The notes under the pieces: model-generated | The model's input: only the letters and a program-made list of their open reading frames with translations | Databases searched by the model: none | What the model was told of the DNA's origin: nothing | Shown: positions 22,283 through 30,499 of the stretch, piece after piece | Layout: every line of letters starts with the position of its first letter | Position numbering within the stretch: position 1 is the stretch's first letter | Source: 20CM-2-65-7 sp035943355 | GTDB taxonomy: Bacteria; Gemmatimonadota; Gemmatimonadetes; Gemmatimonadales; GWC2-71-9 | Reading direction: 5' to 3' | NCBI GenBank assembly: GCA_035943355.1 | Contig: DASZCG010000013.1 | Location: 1 to 49,247 of the forward strand | DNA: 49,247 nt | Translations under genes and position numbers: made by a program

Positions 22283-24811
22283 TCAGCGCGGCACCCCCGG
22301 TTCGCGGGAATTCAGCACGCGATCGATGCGCAGCTGCAAATCCACAAGGTGCGCGCGGGTCATGCGATCGAGCGACTTGCCCAACGCCGTGCGAATGCTG
22401 GTCTGCAGTCCCTGTAGCTCGAGCCGCGCCAGCGCGCGCGCGTCGGTCGGCCTGGTGGTCGCGGTAACGCCGGGGAAGCCGGCGAACTGCGGCGGAGGCT
22501 GCGTCACCAGCGGCGTGTTGATCAGGCGATCCATCTGATCGACGAACGCCTGCTGCAGATTGCGCCGGTACTCGTCGATCGATGGCTTGGCGGCCGACAG
22601 CTCCGAGAACACGCCGCTGCGCACGTCCGCGAACAAATCGGACAACGTGTACGCGGTCCCGGCCGGCATTGTGCCCGCCTGGTCTGCAAGCCGGTTGAGC
22701 CGTTGATCCTGGAACAGCGCGGCAAGGACAGCCGTCTGCCGCTGCCGAATGCGATCGACGAACCCGCTCGGCTCGATGCGCCGCAACACCTCGGTATCGA
22801 GGAAATAGCTCGGCGTGGCAAATGCGTTCTCATTGAGGAAACGCACAGCGTCGGCCTGCCGCGCCCGCGGCACCGGCGTGTGGATCACGCCCGCCTGATC
22901 GGGATACTTCTCGTGCCGCCACACGCCGCCGATCACGACCGCCACGTGGTTCATCTCGAGCGACCACTGTCCCACCAGGCGATCGTACAGGTCGTTCAAG
23001 AGATCATAGTCTTCCAGCTTGTCGGTCGTGGCAGCCGGCAACAGCATGGGCACCAGGCGCTTGATGTTGGCGACGCCGTATCTGGTCGCCTTGACGGGAT
23101 CGTCACCGAGGGCCTCGGTCTGCGTGCGCGGATCGATCCCATCGGGGTTCCCGAACCGGAGCCATGGACTGGCGTCTTGCAGCCGCGCCAGCGAATCGAG
23201 CACAGGGCGCTCGTCCTCGGGCCGCTTGGCGCCGGGAATGCGGCGATACCCCCAATCGATGGCGTAATAGTCCCACGGGCCGAGCTTCGGCATCAACTCG
23301 GCCGAATCACCCGGCTGCGCCACGTAGTTGTTGCGCGCGTAGTCCATGATCGAGTACGACGTCCCGTTCTTCCGCGTGTAGCTGGCGCTGCGCAATGAGT
23401 CGACCGGGTAGTAGCCCGACGACACCTGGTTGTGCGGCAGACCGAGCGTGTGGCCGACTTCATGCGTGGCGACGTACGCGACCATGGTGCCCATCAGTGA
23501 GTCGGGGAACGGCAGGTGCTTGGCGTGCGGATCGACCGCGCCGGCCTGCACCCAGTACCACGCCTGTAGCAGGCTCGTGATGTTCTGGAACCAGCCGATA
23601 TCCGACTGCATGATCTCGCCGCTGCGCGGATCGTTCACGTTGGGGCCGTAGGCGTTTTCGATCGTCGACGGCAGCCAGCGGATCGCCGAGTAGCGCGCGT
23701 CGTCGAGATCGAACTGCGGATCTTCCTGCGGCGTCGGCGCCGGCTTTGCCGTGATCGCATTCGAGAGTCCGGCGGCGCGGAACACCGGCTCCCACGCCTG
23801 GACGCCCTTGATTATCCAGGGGACCCACTTGGGCGGCGTCGCCGGATCGATGTAGAAGACAATCGGCTTGACGGGATCGCTCACCGCCGCAGTCGGATCC
23901 TTCGGTTCGAGCCGCCAGCGGATGATGAAGCAGCGCGTCGGGACGCGCGCGTTCTCCGACCCGTAGTCCTCGTAGCTCACCGAGAAGAACCCCACGCGAT
24001 TATCGCACAGGCGCGGCTGCATCGGATGGGCCGGCAACAGGACCATCGAAAAGTTCGTCGGGATCGTCATGGAGTTGAGCGATCGATCCGGCGGGCCATT
24101 GGGCGGCGGCGGCAACGAATCGACCTCGAACGTCTGGAGCGCCGTCACCTCGACGTTGATCGGGAAGCTCCGGGCGCGCTCTACGAACGAGCGCGCCGGG
24201 TCGAAGCGGCGTACCCGCACGCCCAGCTGGCGCGCATTCAGCTCGGAGACGTCGGTCGTAAACAGCGATGTCACATCGATCACGGCGTTGGAATCCTTGG
24301 GACTCCACGCGGCGATATCGAAGCTCTTGAGAATGGGCGGCGTGTTGGAGAGATCGACCGCGCGCGCAACCGGGAGGGTCGAATCTGCGCGCATGGCGTA
24401 GCTGACCAGTCGCAGCAGCACGTGATTGCCGAGGCGGTCCCAGCGCACCACGCGCGCCGAGATCTGCTCGCCCGCGTAGCCGAGGCCGCGAATCGTGCCG
24501 CGCCGATCGACGATGAGGCGAAATTCGCGACCCAGCATGCCGCGCGGGATCTCATAATAGAGCTTGTCCGAGATGCGATGGATGATGAAGACACCCGAGT
24601 CGGTCACCGCGCCCGCCGTGATGACCTGGCTGTACGGTTTCGGGCCCGCCTCCTGCGCCGGGCCGCGCCCGGAGGCGGTGCGTGAGGTATCTTGGCGACC
24701 GTTCGCTGAAGGCACGGGAGCGGGCTGCTGCGGCGCCCCCCCCCCACCCCCGGCGGTGGCTTTGGAGCAGCCCAGCGAAGCGATTGTCAGAATCAGATAA
24801 ACCGGACGCAT
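22283..24811 (-). CDS. Lipoprotein zinc-dependent metalloprotease (DUF5117/DUF5118 type)
   Basis: Predicted cell-surface or periplasmic metallopeptidase of 842 residues. The N-terminus is a lipoprotein signal (LTIASLGCS, acylated Cys15), followed by a low-complexity Gly/Pro/Ala linker. The zinc site is HEVGHTLGLPHN (HExxHxxGxxH, His450, 454 and 460) with the following Met-turn-like SYSIMDYARNNYVA, typical of metzincin-like enzymes. The preceding domain (residues about 60-330, beta-rich, EIPRGMLGREFRLIVDRRG) resembles DUF5118/DUF5117. A C-terminal helical domain follows. A run of ten G residues on the coding strand lies at codons 22-26. It is the first gene of a five-gene minus-strand block. 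The substrate is unknown. Confidence 0.85.
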   Translation of the reverse strand: MRPVYLILTIASLGCSKATAGGGGGAPQQPAPVPSANGRQDTSRTASGRGPAQEAGPKPYSQVITAGAVTDSGVFIIHRISDKLYYEIPRGMLGREFRLIVDRRGTIRGLGYAGEQISARVVRWDRLGNHVLLRLVSYAMRADSTLPVARAVDLSNTPPILKSFDIAAWSPKDSNAVIDVTSLFTTDVSELNARQLGVRVRRFDPARSFVERARSFPINVEVTALQTFEVDSLPPPPNGPPDRSLNSMTIPTNFSMVLLPAHPMQPRLCDNRVGFFSVSYEDYGSENARVPTRCFIIRWRLEPKDPTAAVSDPVKPIVFYIDPATPPKWVPWIIKGVQAWEPVFRAAGLSNAITAKPAPTPQEDPQFDLDDARYSAIRWLPSTIENAYGPNVNDPRSGEIMQSDIGWFQNITSLLQAWYWVQAGAVDPHAKHLPFPDSLMGTMVAYVATHEVGHTLGLPHNQVSSGYYPVDSLRSASYTRKNGTSYSIMDYARNNYVAQPGDSAELMPKLGPWDYYAIDWGYRRIPGAKRPEDERPVLDSLARLQDASPWLRFGNPDGIDPRTQTEALGDDPVKATRYGVANIKRLVPMLLPAATTDKLEDYDLLNDLYDRLVGQWSLEMNHVAVVIGGVWRHEKYPDQAGVIHTPVPRARQADAVRFLNENAFATPSYFLDTEVLRRIEPSGFVDRIRQRQTAVLAALFQDQRLNRLADQAGTMPAGTAYTLSDLFADVRSGVFSELSAAKPSIDEYRRNLQQAFVDQMDRLINTPLVTQPPPQFAGFPGVTATTRPTDARALARLELQGLQTSIRTALGKSLDRMTRAHLVDLQLRIDRVLNSREPGVPR
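24736..24745. repeat. Ten-base C homopolymer (G10 on the coding strand) in the metalloprotease gene
   Basis: Ten consecutive C, then A, then five more C on the plus strand. On the coding strand this is G10 encoding the polyglycine part of the linker just after the lipobox (TAGGGGGAPQQ). Such tracts are prone to slipped-strand length change. A one-base change would shift the frame about 25 codons from the start and abolish the enzyme. It could equally be a sequencing uncertainty. Confidence 0.7.
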
Positions 24812-24840
24812 GCATCACAGCCGTGGTGTGGGGAACGGAC

Positions 24841-24869
24841 AGATTAGACCCGTCCACGGCTTCCGTCTA
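24841..24869 (-). promoter_or_regulatory. Candidate sigma70-type promoter for the metalloprotease block
   Basis: On the minus strand TAGACG (24869-24864, four of six to the -35 consensus) and TAATCT (24846-24841, three of six to the -10 consensus) are separated by exactly 17 bases. Transcription would begin near 24834, giving a leader of about 23 bases before the ATG at 24811. It lies in the only sizeable divergent gap of this region, about 96 bases to the kinase start. The matches are modest, so this is a weak prediction. Confidence 0.3.
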
Positions 24870-24907
24870 GTGGCCTTGCACGGCGAACCTGTTGCATTTT
24901 GGTGACG

Positions 24908-26347
24908 ATGAAGAGTTTGCGCGTCTTGATCATCGGCGTCGTGATTGCCGCGGTCGCCTACGGCGCGGCGGTGACGTACGCGTTCATCGGCAATGTCGGC
25001 TCGACCACCGCGTGGATCGTGCTCGTCGCGGGGGCGGTGCTGCTGCCGGTCGCCCTGCTCGTCGTGCGCCGCCGCGTCTGGAATCCGCTCACCGAATTGG
25101 AGCGCGGGATCCAGCGCGTCTCCGCCGGCGATCTCTCGGCACAGGTCCCCGTGGCGCGCGAGGACGAGCTGGGGCACGTCATCACGCATTTCAATGAGAT
25201 GACCCGCGTGCTGCGCGATCGCGCGGAAGAACAGGGCCGCTTCGCCGCGGCGGGTGAGCTGCTGGGCGGCGTCGCTCACGAGGTCAACAATCCGCTGATG
25301 GCGATCGCCAGCCACGCCGAGCTCCGCCTGGCCGACACGAAACTTCCCGCCGAACAGCGCGCCGAGATGCACAGTATCCTGCGGCAGGCGCAGCGAGCCG
25401 CCAAGCTCCTGCGCGGGCTATTGCGGTTCGTCCGGGCCGGCGAGAAGCGCGCGGCGGCGGTGAACCTGAACGATGTCGTCCGCAGCGCCATCGACCTCGT
25501 CTCCTACCGGTTCAGCGTCGATGAGATCTCGATCGAAGGGGAGCTCGATCCGTCGCTCCCGACGGTGGTGGGCGATGCCAACCGGCTCGAGCAGGTCGTC
25601 GTCAACCTCCTCAGCAACGCGCTCGATGCGCTGCGACTCGTCAAACCGCCCCGCCGTCTCATGGTCGACTCATTCGTGGACCCGCGGCTGGGCCGCGTCT
25701 GCGTAACGGTGACGGACAACGGCCCTGGTGTCGCTGCCGAGATCACCCAACGGCTGTTCCACCCCTTCGCGAGCACGAAGGGCCGCCGCGGCACGGGCCT
25801 CGGCCTCTACATCTCGCGCCAGCTCGTGCGGGAGGCGGAGGGCGAGCTCGACCTGGTCGCGCACGGGGAGCGCGGAGCGCGCTTTCTCCTGTGGCTGCCC
25901 TACATCCCTGAGGCCGGTCTCGAAGCACCCACCGCCGTTTCCGGTGCTGCCACCGGGACGACGCTCGCGGGTATTCGAGTATTGCTAGTGGACGACGAGG
26001 AGCTCGTTCGCCGCCCCATGCTGCGGTTTCTGACGCAGCGCGGGGCGGACGTGCGCGAGGCGGGAGATGGCGTGATGGCGCTGGACACCATCCGCGCGGG
26101 TTTCGAGCCAACCGTCATTCTGGCCGATCTGCGGATGCCCCGCATGGACGGCGCGGAATTCTATGAGCGATTGCTCGGCGAGCGACCGGCGCTCGCCGAG
26201 CGTGTATTGTTCCTGTCGGGTGACATCACTCAGTTGGCCGGGCGAGGCCTGGCCGACGTCCCGCGGGAGCGTGTACTCGTGAAGCCGCTCGAGCTGGTGG
26301 AGCTGGAGCGCCGGATCGCCGATTTTGTGCGGGAGCGGGCGGCCTGA
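24908..26347 (+). CDS. Hybrid sensor histidine kinase with C-terminal receiver
   Basis: Membrane-bound hybrid kinase, 479 residues. Two helices (about 4-26 and 34-54) are joined by a loop of only a few residues, so there is no extracytoplasmic sensor domain. A HAMP domain (NPLTELERGIQRVSAGDLSA) leads to the dimerisation helix with HEVNNPLMAI (phospho-accepting His124). The ATPase motifs are NLLSNALDAL, TDNGPGV and GTGLGLYIS. The receiver domain has VDDEELVR, the phospho-accepting Asp407 (ILADLRMPRMDG), LSGD and VKPLE. I use the ATG at 24908 with GGTGA just upstream; GTG 24902 and TTG 24899 are in-frame alternatives. It is followed one base later by a tiny zinc-ribbon gene. No cognate DNA-binding regulator is adjacent; the ligand is unknown. 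Confidence 0.9.
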   Translation: MKSLRVLIIGVVIAAVAYGAAVTYAFIGNVGSTTAWIVLVAGAVLLPVALLVVRRRVWNPLTELERGIQRVSAGDLSAQVPVAREDELGHVITHFNEMTRVLRDRAEEQGRFAAAGELLGGVAHEVNNPLMAIASHAELRLADTKLPAEQRAEMHSILRQAQRAAKLLRGLLRFVRAGEKRAAAVNLNDVVRSAIDLVSYRFSVDEISIEGELDPSLPTVVGDANRLEQVVVNLLSNALDALRLVKPPRRLMVDSFVDPRLGRVCVTVTDNGPGVAAEITQRLFHPFASTKGRRGTGLGLYISRQLVREAEGELDLVAHGERGARFLLWLPYIPEAGLEAPTAVSGAATGTTLAGIRVLLVDDEELVRRPMLRFLTQRGADVREAGDGVMALDTIRAGFEPTVILADLRMPRMDGAEFYERLLGERPALAERVLFLSGDITQLAGRGLADVPRERVLVKPLELVELERRIADFVRERAA

Positions 26348-26348
26348 C

Positions 26349-26618
26349 ATGCTCATCGTCGCCGTGCTGTTCGCCACGGTGCTGCTCCGCTTCGCCATCG
26401 TCCTCGTCGTCGTGTACCTCATGCTGCCGGCGACGCGCATCTGCCCGCACTGCGCGACCGACCTCACCTTGATCCGCCATCCCATGCTGCGGCGCCTGAT
26501 TCCCCGCGTGGAGCATCGGTGGTGCATCGGCTGCGGCTGGAATGGTCTGGTACGCCGGGTGCCTCGCCCACCGCAGGTTCCTCAATCGCGGGTGATCAGC
26601 CGCGCGGCCCGTTCGTAG
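26349..26618 (+). CDS. Small membrane protein with zinc ribbon
   Basis: An 89-residue protein with one N-terminal membrane helix (about residues 2-26) followed by a cytoplasmic four-cysteine ribbon: Cys32 and Cys35 (CPHC) and Cys59 and Cys62 (CIGC, then GW). The tail is basic with several Pro. I do not recognise a family. The ATG lies one base after the kinase stop, so the pair is probably co-translated. Its last 37 bases overlap the 3' end of the convergent ndh gene, which makes the distal tail less certain. A regulatory or scaffolding role beside the kinase is only a guess. Confidence 0.6.
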   Translation: MLIVAVLFATVLLRFAIVLVVVYLMLPATRICPHCATDLTLIRHPMLRRLIPRVEHRWCIGCGWNGLVRRVPRPPQVPQSRVISRAARS

Positions 26619-27826
26619 AAGAAATAGTCCCACGCCCAGTTCAGCAGCACGAACAACTTGTTGCGAAATCCGATGAGCTGGATGATGTGGATCCCGAGCC
26701 ACATCACCCACGCCGGAAAGCCACGCGCCTGGATCCCGTAGACATCTGCCACGGCCGCGTTGCGGCCGATCGTGGCCAGCGTACCCTGATCGCGATAGCG
26801 GAACGGCACGAGCGACTTGCCGCGTAGTGTATTCAGGATGTTGCGGGCCGCGTGTTTCCCCATCTGAATCGCGACCGGCGCCACCATCGGCAGCGGTGCA
26901 CCGTTCTCCTCCAGGTATGCCGCGTCGCCGATGATATAGACCTCGGGATGCGTCCGGAGCTGCAACGTCGGCTCGACCAAGATGCGACCCTGCCGGGCTG
27001 CGGGTACGCCCAGGCCATCGCTCAGAGGCGCCGCTTTGACGCCCGCGGCCCAGATCACGGTGTGTGCCGGAATCACTTCTCCGCTCTTCAGTCGCACGAG
27101 CTCACCGTCGAAGTCGGCGACGACGACACTGAAGCGGACTTCGATCCATTTGCGCCACAACGTCTTCACGGCGGCCTCGCGCAACCGCTCCGGCATCGCC
27201 GCGAGGATCTTGTCGGTGGCCTCGAGCAACAAGATGCGGACGTCCTTGATGTTGAGCCGCGGATAGTCCTTCACCAGCACGAGGCGGATCAACTCCGACA
27301 GCGCGCCCGCCATCTCTACCCCCGTCGGTCCGCCGCCGACCACGACGAAGGTGAGCATGGCGCGGCGGCGCTCGGCATCGACCTCGAGCATTCCCTGCTC
27401 GAAGCAGGTGAGGACGTGGTTGCGGATCTTCACGGCGTCGGGAATGTCCTTCAGACCGAAGCCACATTGCTTGATCGAGTCGAGACCGAAGAAATTCGTC
27501 TCACCGCCATGGGACAGCACGAGAAAATCGTACGGGAGGGACCCGACATTGGTCTCGAGGCGGCGGTGCGCGAAGTCCGCGCGGTGCACTTCTACCATGC
27601 GGAAGTCAAAGTTCTTTTGTCCGCGCAGGATGGCGCGAACCGGCTTGGCGATTTGCTCTGGTTCGAGCCCGGCCGTGGCGACTTGATAGAGGAGCGGTTG
27701 AAACAGGTGGTAATTGTTGTGATCGAGCAGGACCACTTTCGCGGGCGCCTTGCGGAGCGCACGCGCGGCGTTGAGGCCGCCGAACCCACCCCCCACGATG
27801 ACGACTACTTTGTCAGTTTCCGCCAC
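26582..27826 (-). CDS. ndh: Type II NADH:quinone dehydrogenase
   Basis: Single-subunit, non-pumping flavoenzyme of 414 residues that oxidises NADH and reduces quinone at the membrane surface. FAD binding is seen in VVIVGGGFGGLNAARAL at the N-terminus, and NADH binding in VVVGGGPTGVEMAGALSEL in the middle. VYIIGDAAYLEENG is the second FAD motif, followed by APVAIQMGKHAARNI. The C-terminal hydrophobic helix (VMWLGIHIIQLIGFRNKLFV) is the membrane-binding part. The GTG start overlaps the sdhB 3' end by 22 bases. It adds an alternative NADH entry to complex I encoded in the same window. Confidence 0.94.
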   Translation of the reverse strand: MAETDKVVVIVGGGFGGLNAARALRKAPAKVVLLDHNNYHLFQPLLYQVATAGLEPEQIAKPVRAILRGQKNFDFRMVEVHRADFAHRRLETNVGSLPYDFLVLSHGGETNFFGLDSIKQCGFGLKDIPDAVKIRNHVLTCFEQGMLEVDAERRRAMLTFVVVGGGPTGVEMAGALSELIRLVLVKDYPRLNIKDVRILLLEATDKILAAMPERLREAAVKTLWRKWIEVRFSVVVADFDGELVRLKSGEVIPAHTVIWAAGVKAAPLSDGLGVPAARQGRILVEPTLQLRTHPEVYIIGDAAYLEENGAPLPMVAPVAIQMGKHAARNILNTLRGKSLVPFRYRDQGTLATIGRNAAVADVYGIQARGFPAWVMWLGIHIIQLIGFRNKLFVLLNWAWDYFFYERAARLITRD

Positions 27827-28548
27827 AACGCCGCCAACGGATCGTAGTTCGCGTCGACGACTCGTTCCTTCAACGGAATGATGGCGTTGTCCGTGATGGT
27901 GATCGACTCCGGACAGACTTCAGTGCAGCACTTGGTGATGTTGCAGTAGCCGATCCCGCCCTCGTGCCGCAGGTGCTCGCGCCGGTCCGCTGCGTCGAGC
28001 GGATGCATCTCGTAGACGGCGGCGCGCACCAGCATGGCGGGTCCCATGAACTGCTCGTGCTTCTCGTGCGCGCGCAGCACGTGACACACGTCCTGGCAGA
28101 GGAAGCACTCGATGCACTTGCGGAATTCCTGCGGCCGCTCGACTTCGAACTGGTACATGCGCCACGTGCCATCCGGGGCATCGGGCTTCCGCGGCTGGAA
28201 CGCCGGAATGCGCTTGTTGACCTCGTAATTCCACGACACGTCGGTCACGAGGTCCTTGATCAGCGGGAATGCTTTCATCGGCGTGATGGTGATGGTTTCG
28301 TCCGCGGGGTAGTCCGACATACGCGTCATGCACATCAGTCGCGGCTTGCCGTTGATCTCCGCCGAGCACGAGCCGCACTTCCCCGCTTTGCAGTTCCACC
28401 GCACGGCGAGGTCCGGCGCCTGCTCGGCTTGAATGGCGTGCACGGCGTCCAACACGACCATCCCCTCGCCGGCGGCGACCTGGTACTCCTTGAGCTCACC
28501 GCGCTCGCGCGTGCCGCGGTACAGCCGCACCGTCCGCTGCTCAGCCAC
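27805..28548 (-). CDS. sdhB: Succinate dehydrogenase iron-sulphur subunit
   Basis: Three-cluster electron-transfer subunit, 247 residues. The [2Fe-2S] ligands are in CKAGKCGSCSAEINGK followed by RLMC. The [4Fe-4S] motif is CIECFLCQDVCHV, and the third cluster uses CNITKCCTEVCPE. A segment between the first and second clusters (RIPAFQPRKPDAPDGTWRMY) is typical of Sdh1-type and fumarate-reductase-like SdhB. The start is a GTG one base after the sdhA stop. It overlaps ndh by 22 bases. It links SdhA flavin to quinone at the SdhC anchor. Confidence 0.95.
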   Translation of the reverse strand: MAEQRTVRLYRGTRERGELKEYQVAAGEGMVVLDAVHAIQAEQAPDLAVRWNCKAGKCGSCSAEINGKPRLMCMTRMSDYPADETITITPMKAFPLIKDLVTDVSWNYEVNKRIPAFQPRKPDAPDGTWRMYQFEVERPQEFRKCIECFLCQDVCHVLRAHEKHEQFMGPAMLVRAAVYEMHPLDAADRREHLRHEGGIGYCNITKCCTEVCPESITITDNAIIPLKERVVDANYDPLAALWRKLTK

Positions 28549-28549
28549 G

Positions 28550-30343
28550 CTATGTCCCTTCCTTAATGAGTGCCGCGAGATCGGCGGGAATGGGGGGCTG
28601 CGTCTCGCGCTGCACCACCATGCGCGCTCCTTCTTTTTTGATCACGATCTGTTCGCGCGCCTGTTTCTCATCCGAATCAGGGTAATCGCTGCGCGTGTGG
28701 GCACCGCGACTTTCGGTGCGTTCCAACGCAGCGCGCGCGCTCGCCTCGGAGACCACGAGCAGCGACCGCAGATCGATCGCGGTGTGCCAGCCGGGATTGT
28801 ACTCGCGGCTCCCGGTCACGCCGACATTCGCCGCCCGCACCTTGAGCTTGTCCAGCTCCGTGAGTGCGCTTTCCAGCCCTTGCCGGTCGCGGATGATGCC
28901 CGCGTCCCGTTGCATCACCTGCTGCAACGCGGCCTGCACACCAAACGGATTCTCACCCTCGCGCTCGAACGGCGCGAGCGCCGCACGCATGGCGTGATCG
29001 ACGTCGCCATCGGGGATCGCGGGCGCGGGTCCGCGTTTGGTGGCCGCGTACAGCCCTGCCCGCCTGCCGAACACGAGCAGGTCGCTGAGGGAGTTGCCGC
29101 CGAGCCGGTTCGCGCCGTGCATGCCGCCGCCGACTTCGCCGGCGGCGTAGAGACCGGGGACCGTCGACTCCTGCGTCTCGGCGTCGACTTTGACGCCCCC
29201 CATCATGTAGTGCGTGGTCGGCCCGATTTCCATCGCGTCCTTCGTGATGTCGACCTGTGCCAGCTCTTTGAACTGGTGGTACATGCTGGGCAGCTTCTTC
29301 TTGATGTACTCGGGGCTCTGTTTCGAGGCGATATCGAGCAAGATGCCGCCGTGTGGCGACCCCCGCCCTTCGGCGATCTCCTTGGTGATGGCTTTGGAGA
29401 CGACGTCGCGCGTGAGCAGCTCGGGTGGCCGGCGATTCTTCTTGCGGTCCCCTTTCACCCACGCATCGGATTCGGCTTCGGTCTCCGCGTAGTCGCCTTT
29501 GAACATGTCGGGCATGTATCGGAACATGAACCGTTCGCCCGCCGAGTTCTTCAGGACGCCGCCTTCGCCACGCACGCCTTCGGTGACGAGAATGCCGCGC
29601 ACGCTGGGCGGCCAGACCATCCCCGTTGGATGGAACTGCACGAACTCCATGTCGATGAGCTCGGCGCCCGCATCATATGCGAGCGCGTGGCCGTCCCCCG
29701 TATACTCCCACGAGTTGCTGGTGATTTGCCACGCTTTGCCGATGCCGCCCGTTGCGAGCACGATGGCGCCGCTCCTGAACAGCACGAACCGGCCGGTCTC
29801 GCGGAAGTAGCCGAGCGCGCCGGCGATCTTGCCGCCGATCACGAACAGCTTCACGATCGTGCACTCCATGTGCACGTCGATGCCGGAGTGCACGCCCTTG
29901 TCCTGGAGGACGCGGATCATCTCCAGGCCGGTGCGGTCGCCGACGTGGGCCAGGCGGCTGTAGGTGTGGCCGCCGAAGGGCCGCTGGTTGATGCGGCCGT
30001 CGGGTGTACGGTCGAACAGCGCGCCCCACGCTTCCAGCTCATTGATGCGATCGGGCGCTTCCTGCGCGTGGATCTGTGCCATGCGCCAGTTGTTGTGCAT
30101 CTTGCCGCCGCGCATCGTGTCGCGGAAATGCACGCGCCAGTTGTCCTCGCTCATCACGTTGCCGAGCGCCGCGGCGGCGCCGCCCTCGGCCATGACGGTG
30201 TGCGCCTTGCCGAGGAGCGATTTGCAGACGAGCGCGACCTTGGCCTTCTTGGCGCTCGCTTCGATGGCGGCACGCAGCCCCGCGCCGCCCGCGCCGATGA
30301 CGACGACGTCGTAGTCGTGGGAACGAATGTCGGCGAGTGGCAT
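28550..30343 (-). CDS. sdhA: Succinate dehydrogenase flavoprotein subunit
   Basis: Catalytic subunit of 597 residues that oxidises succinate to fumarate (TCA cycle and respiratory complex II). The FAD fold begins at YDVVVIGAGGAGLRAAIEAS. GKAHTVMAEGG carries the His expected to bind FAD covalently. VQFHPTGM and the VRGEGGVLKNSAGERFMFRY region hold substrate-site residues. HGANRLGGNSLSDLLVFGRR is the C-terminal FAD motif. About 157 bases containing a nested inverted repeat separate it from sdhC, the only large gap in this operon. Length is normal. Confidence 0.96.
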   Translation of the reverse strand: MPLADIRSHDYDVVVIGAGGAGLRAAIEASAKKAKVALVCKSLLGKAHTVMAEGGAAAALGNVMSEDNWRVHFRDTMRGGKMHNNWRMAQIHAQEAPDRINELEAWGALFDRTPDGRINQRPFGGHTYSRLAHVGDRTGLEMIRVLQDKGVHSGIDVHMECTIVKLFVIGGKIAGALGYFRETGRFVLFRSGAIVLATGGIGKAWQITSNSWEYTGDGHALAYDAGAELIDMEFVQFHPTGMVWPPSVRGILVTEGVRGEGGVLKNSAGERFMFRYMPDMFKGDYAETEAESDAWVKGDRKKNRRPPELLTRDVVSKAITKEIAEGRGSPHGGILLDIASKQSPEYIKKKLPSMYHQFKELAQVDITKDAMEIGPTTHYMMGGVKVDAETQESTVPGLYAAGEVGGGMHGANRLGGNSLSDLLVFGRRAGLYAATKRGPAPAIPDGDVDHAMRAALAPFEREGENPFGVQAALQQVMQRDAGIIRDRQGLESALTELDKLKVRAANVGVTGSREYNPGWHTAIDLRSLLVVSEASARAALERTESRGAHTRSDYPDSDEKQAREQIVIKKEGARMVVQRETQPPIPADLAALIKEGT

Positions 30344-30368
30344 TAGCGGCCCGTCCGGGTGTCCATTG

Positions 30369-30479
30369 TCCGTGCGCTAAAGCGCCGGCTCGGCCAATGC
30401 GCGCGTCCTGAAGGACGTTGGAGGATTCCCCGCCCTTCAGGGCGCGTGAAGTCGCCGAGCCGGCCCTTCAGGGCACGGA
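30369..30479. repeat. Nested inverted repeat (REP/MITE-like) between sdhC and sdhA
   Basis: Outer arms of 26 bases, 30369-30394 and 30454-30479, are complementary except for three positions (TCCGTGCGCTAAAGCGCC versus TCCGTGCCCTGAAGGGCC in the first 18). Inside them, 30402-30417 and 30431-30446 form a second 16-base inverted pair with two mismatches (core CCTGAAGG/CCCTGAAGGG). The whole 111-base element could fold into a long two-stage hairpin. It fills the gap in an otherwise tightly packed operon, consistent with a mobile palindromic element or an mRNA-processing hairpin. No protein is encoded. Confidence 0.8.
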
Positions 30480-30499
30480 TAACGAGACGGATGTTCATC

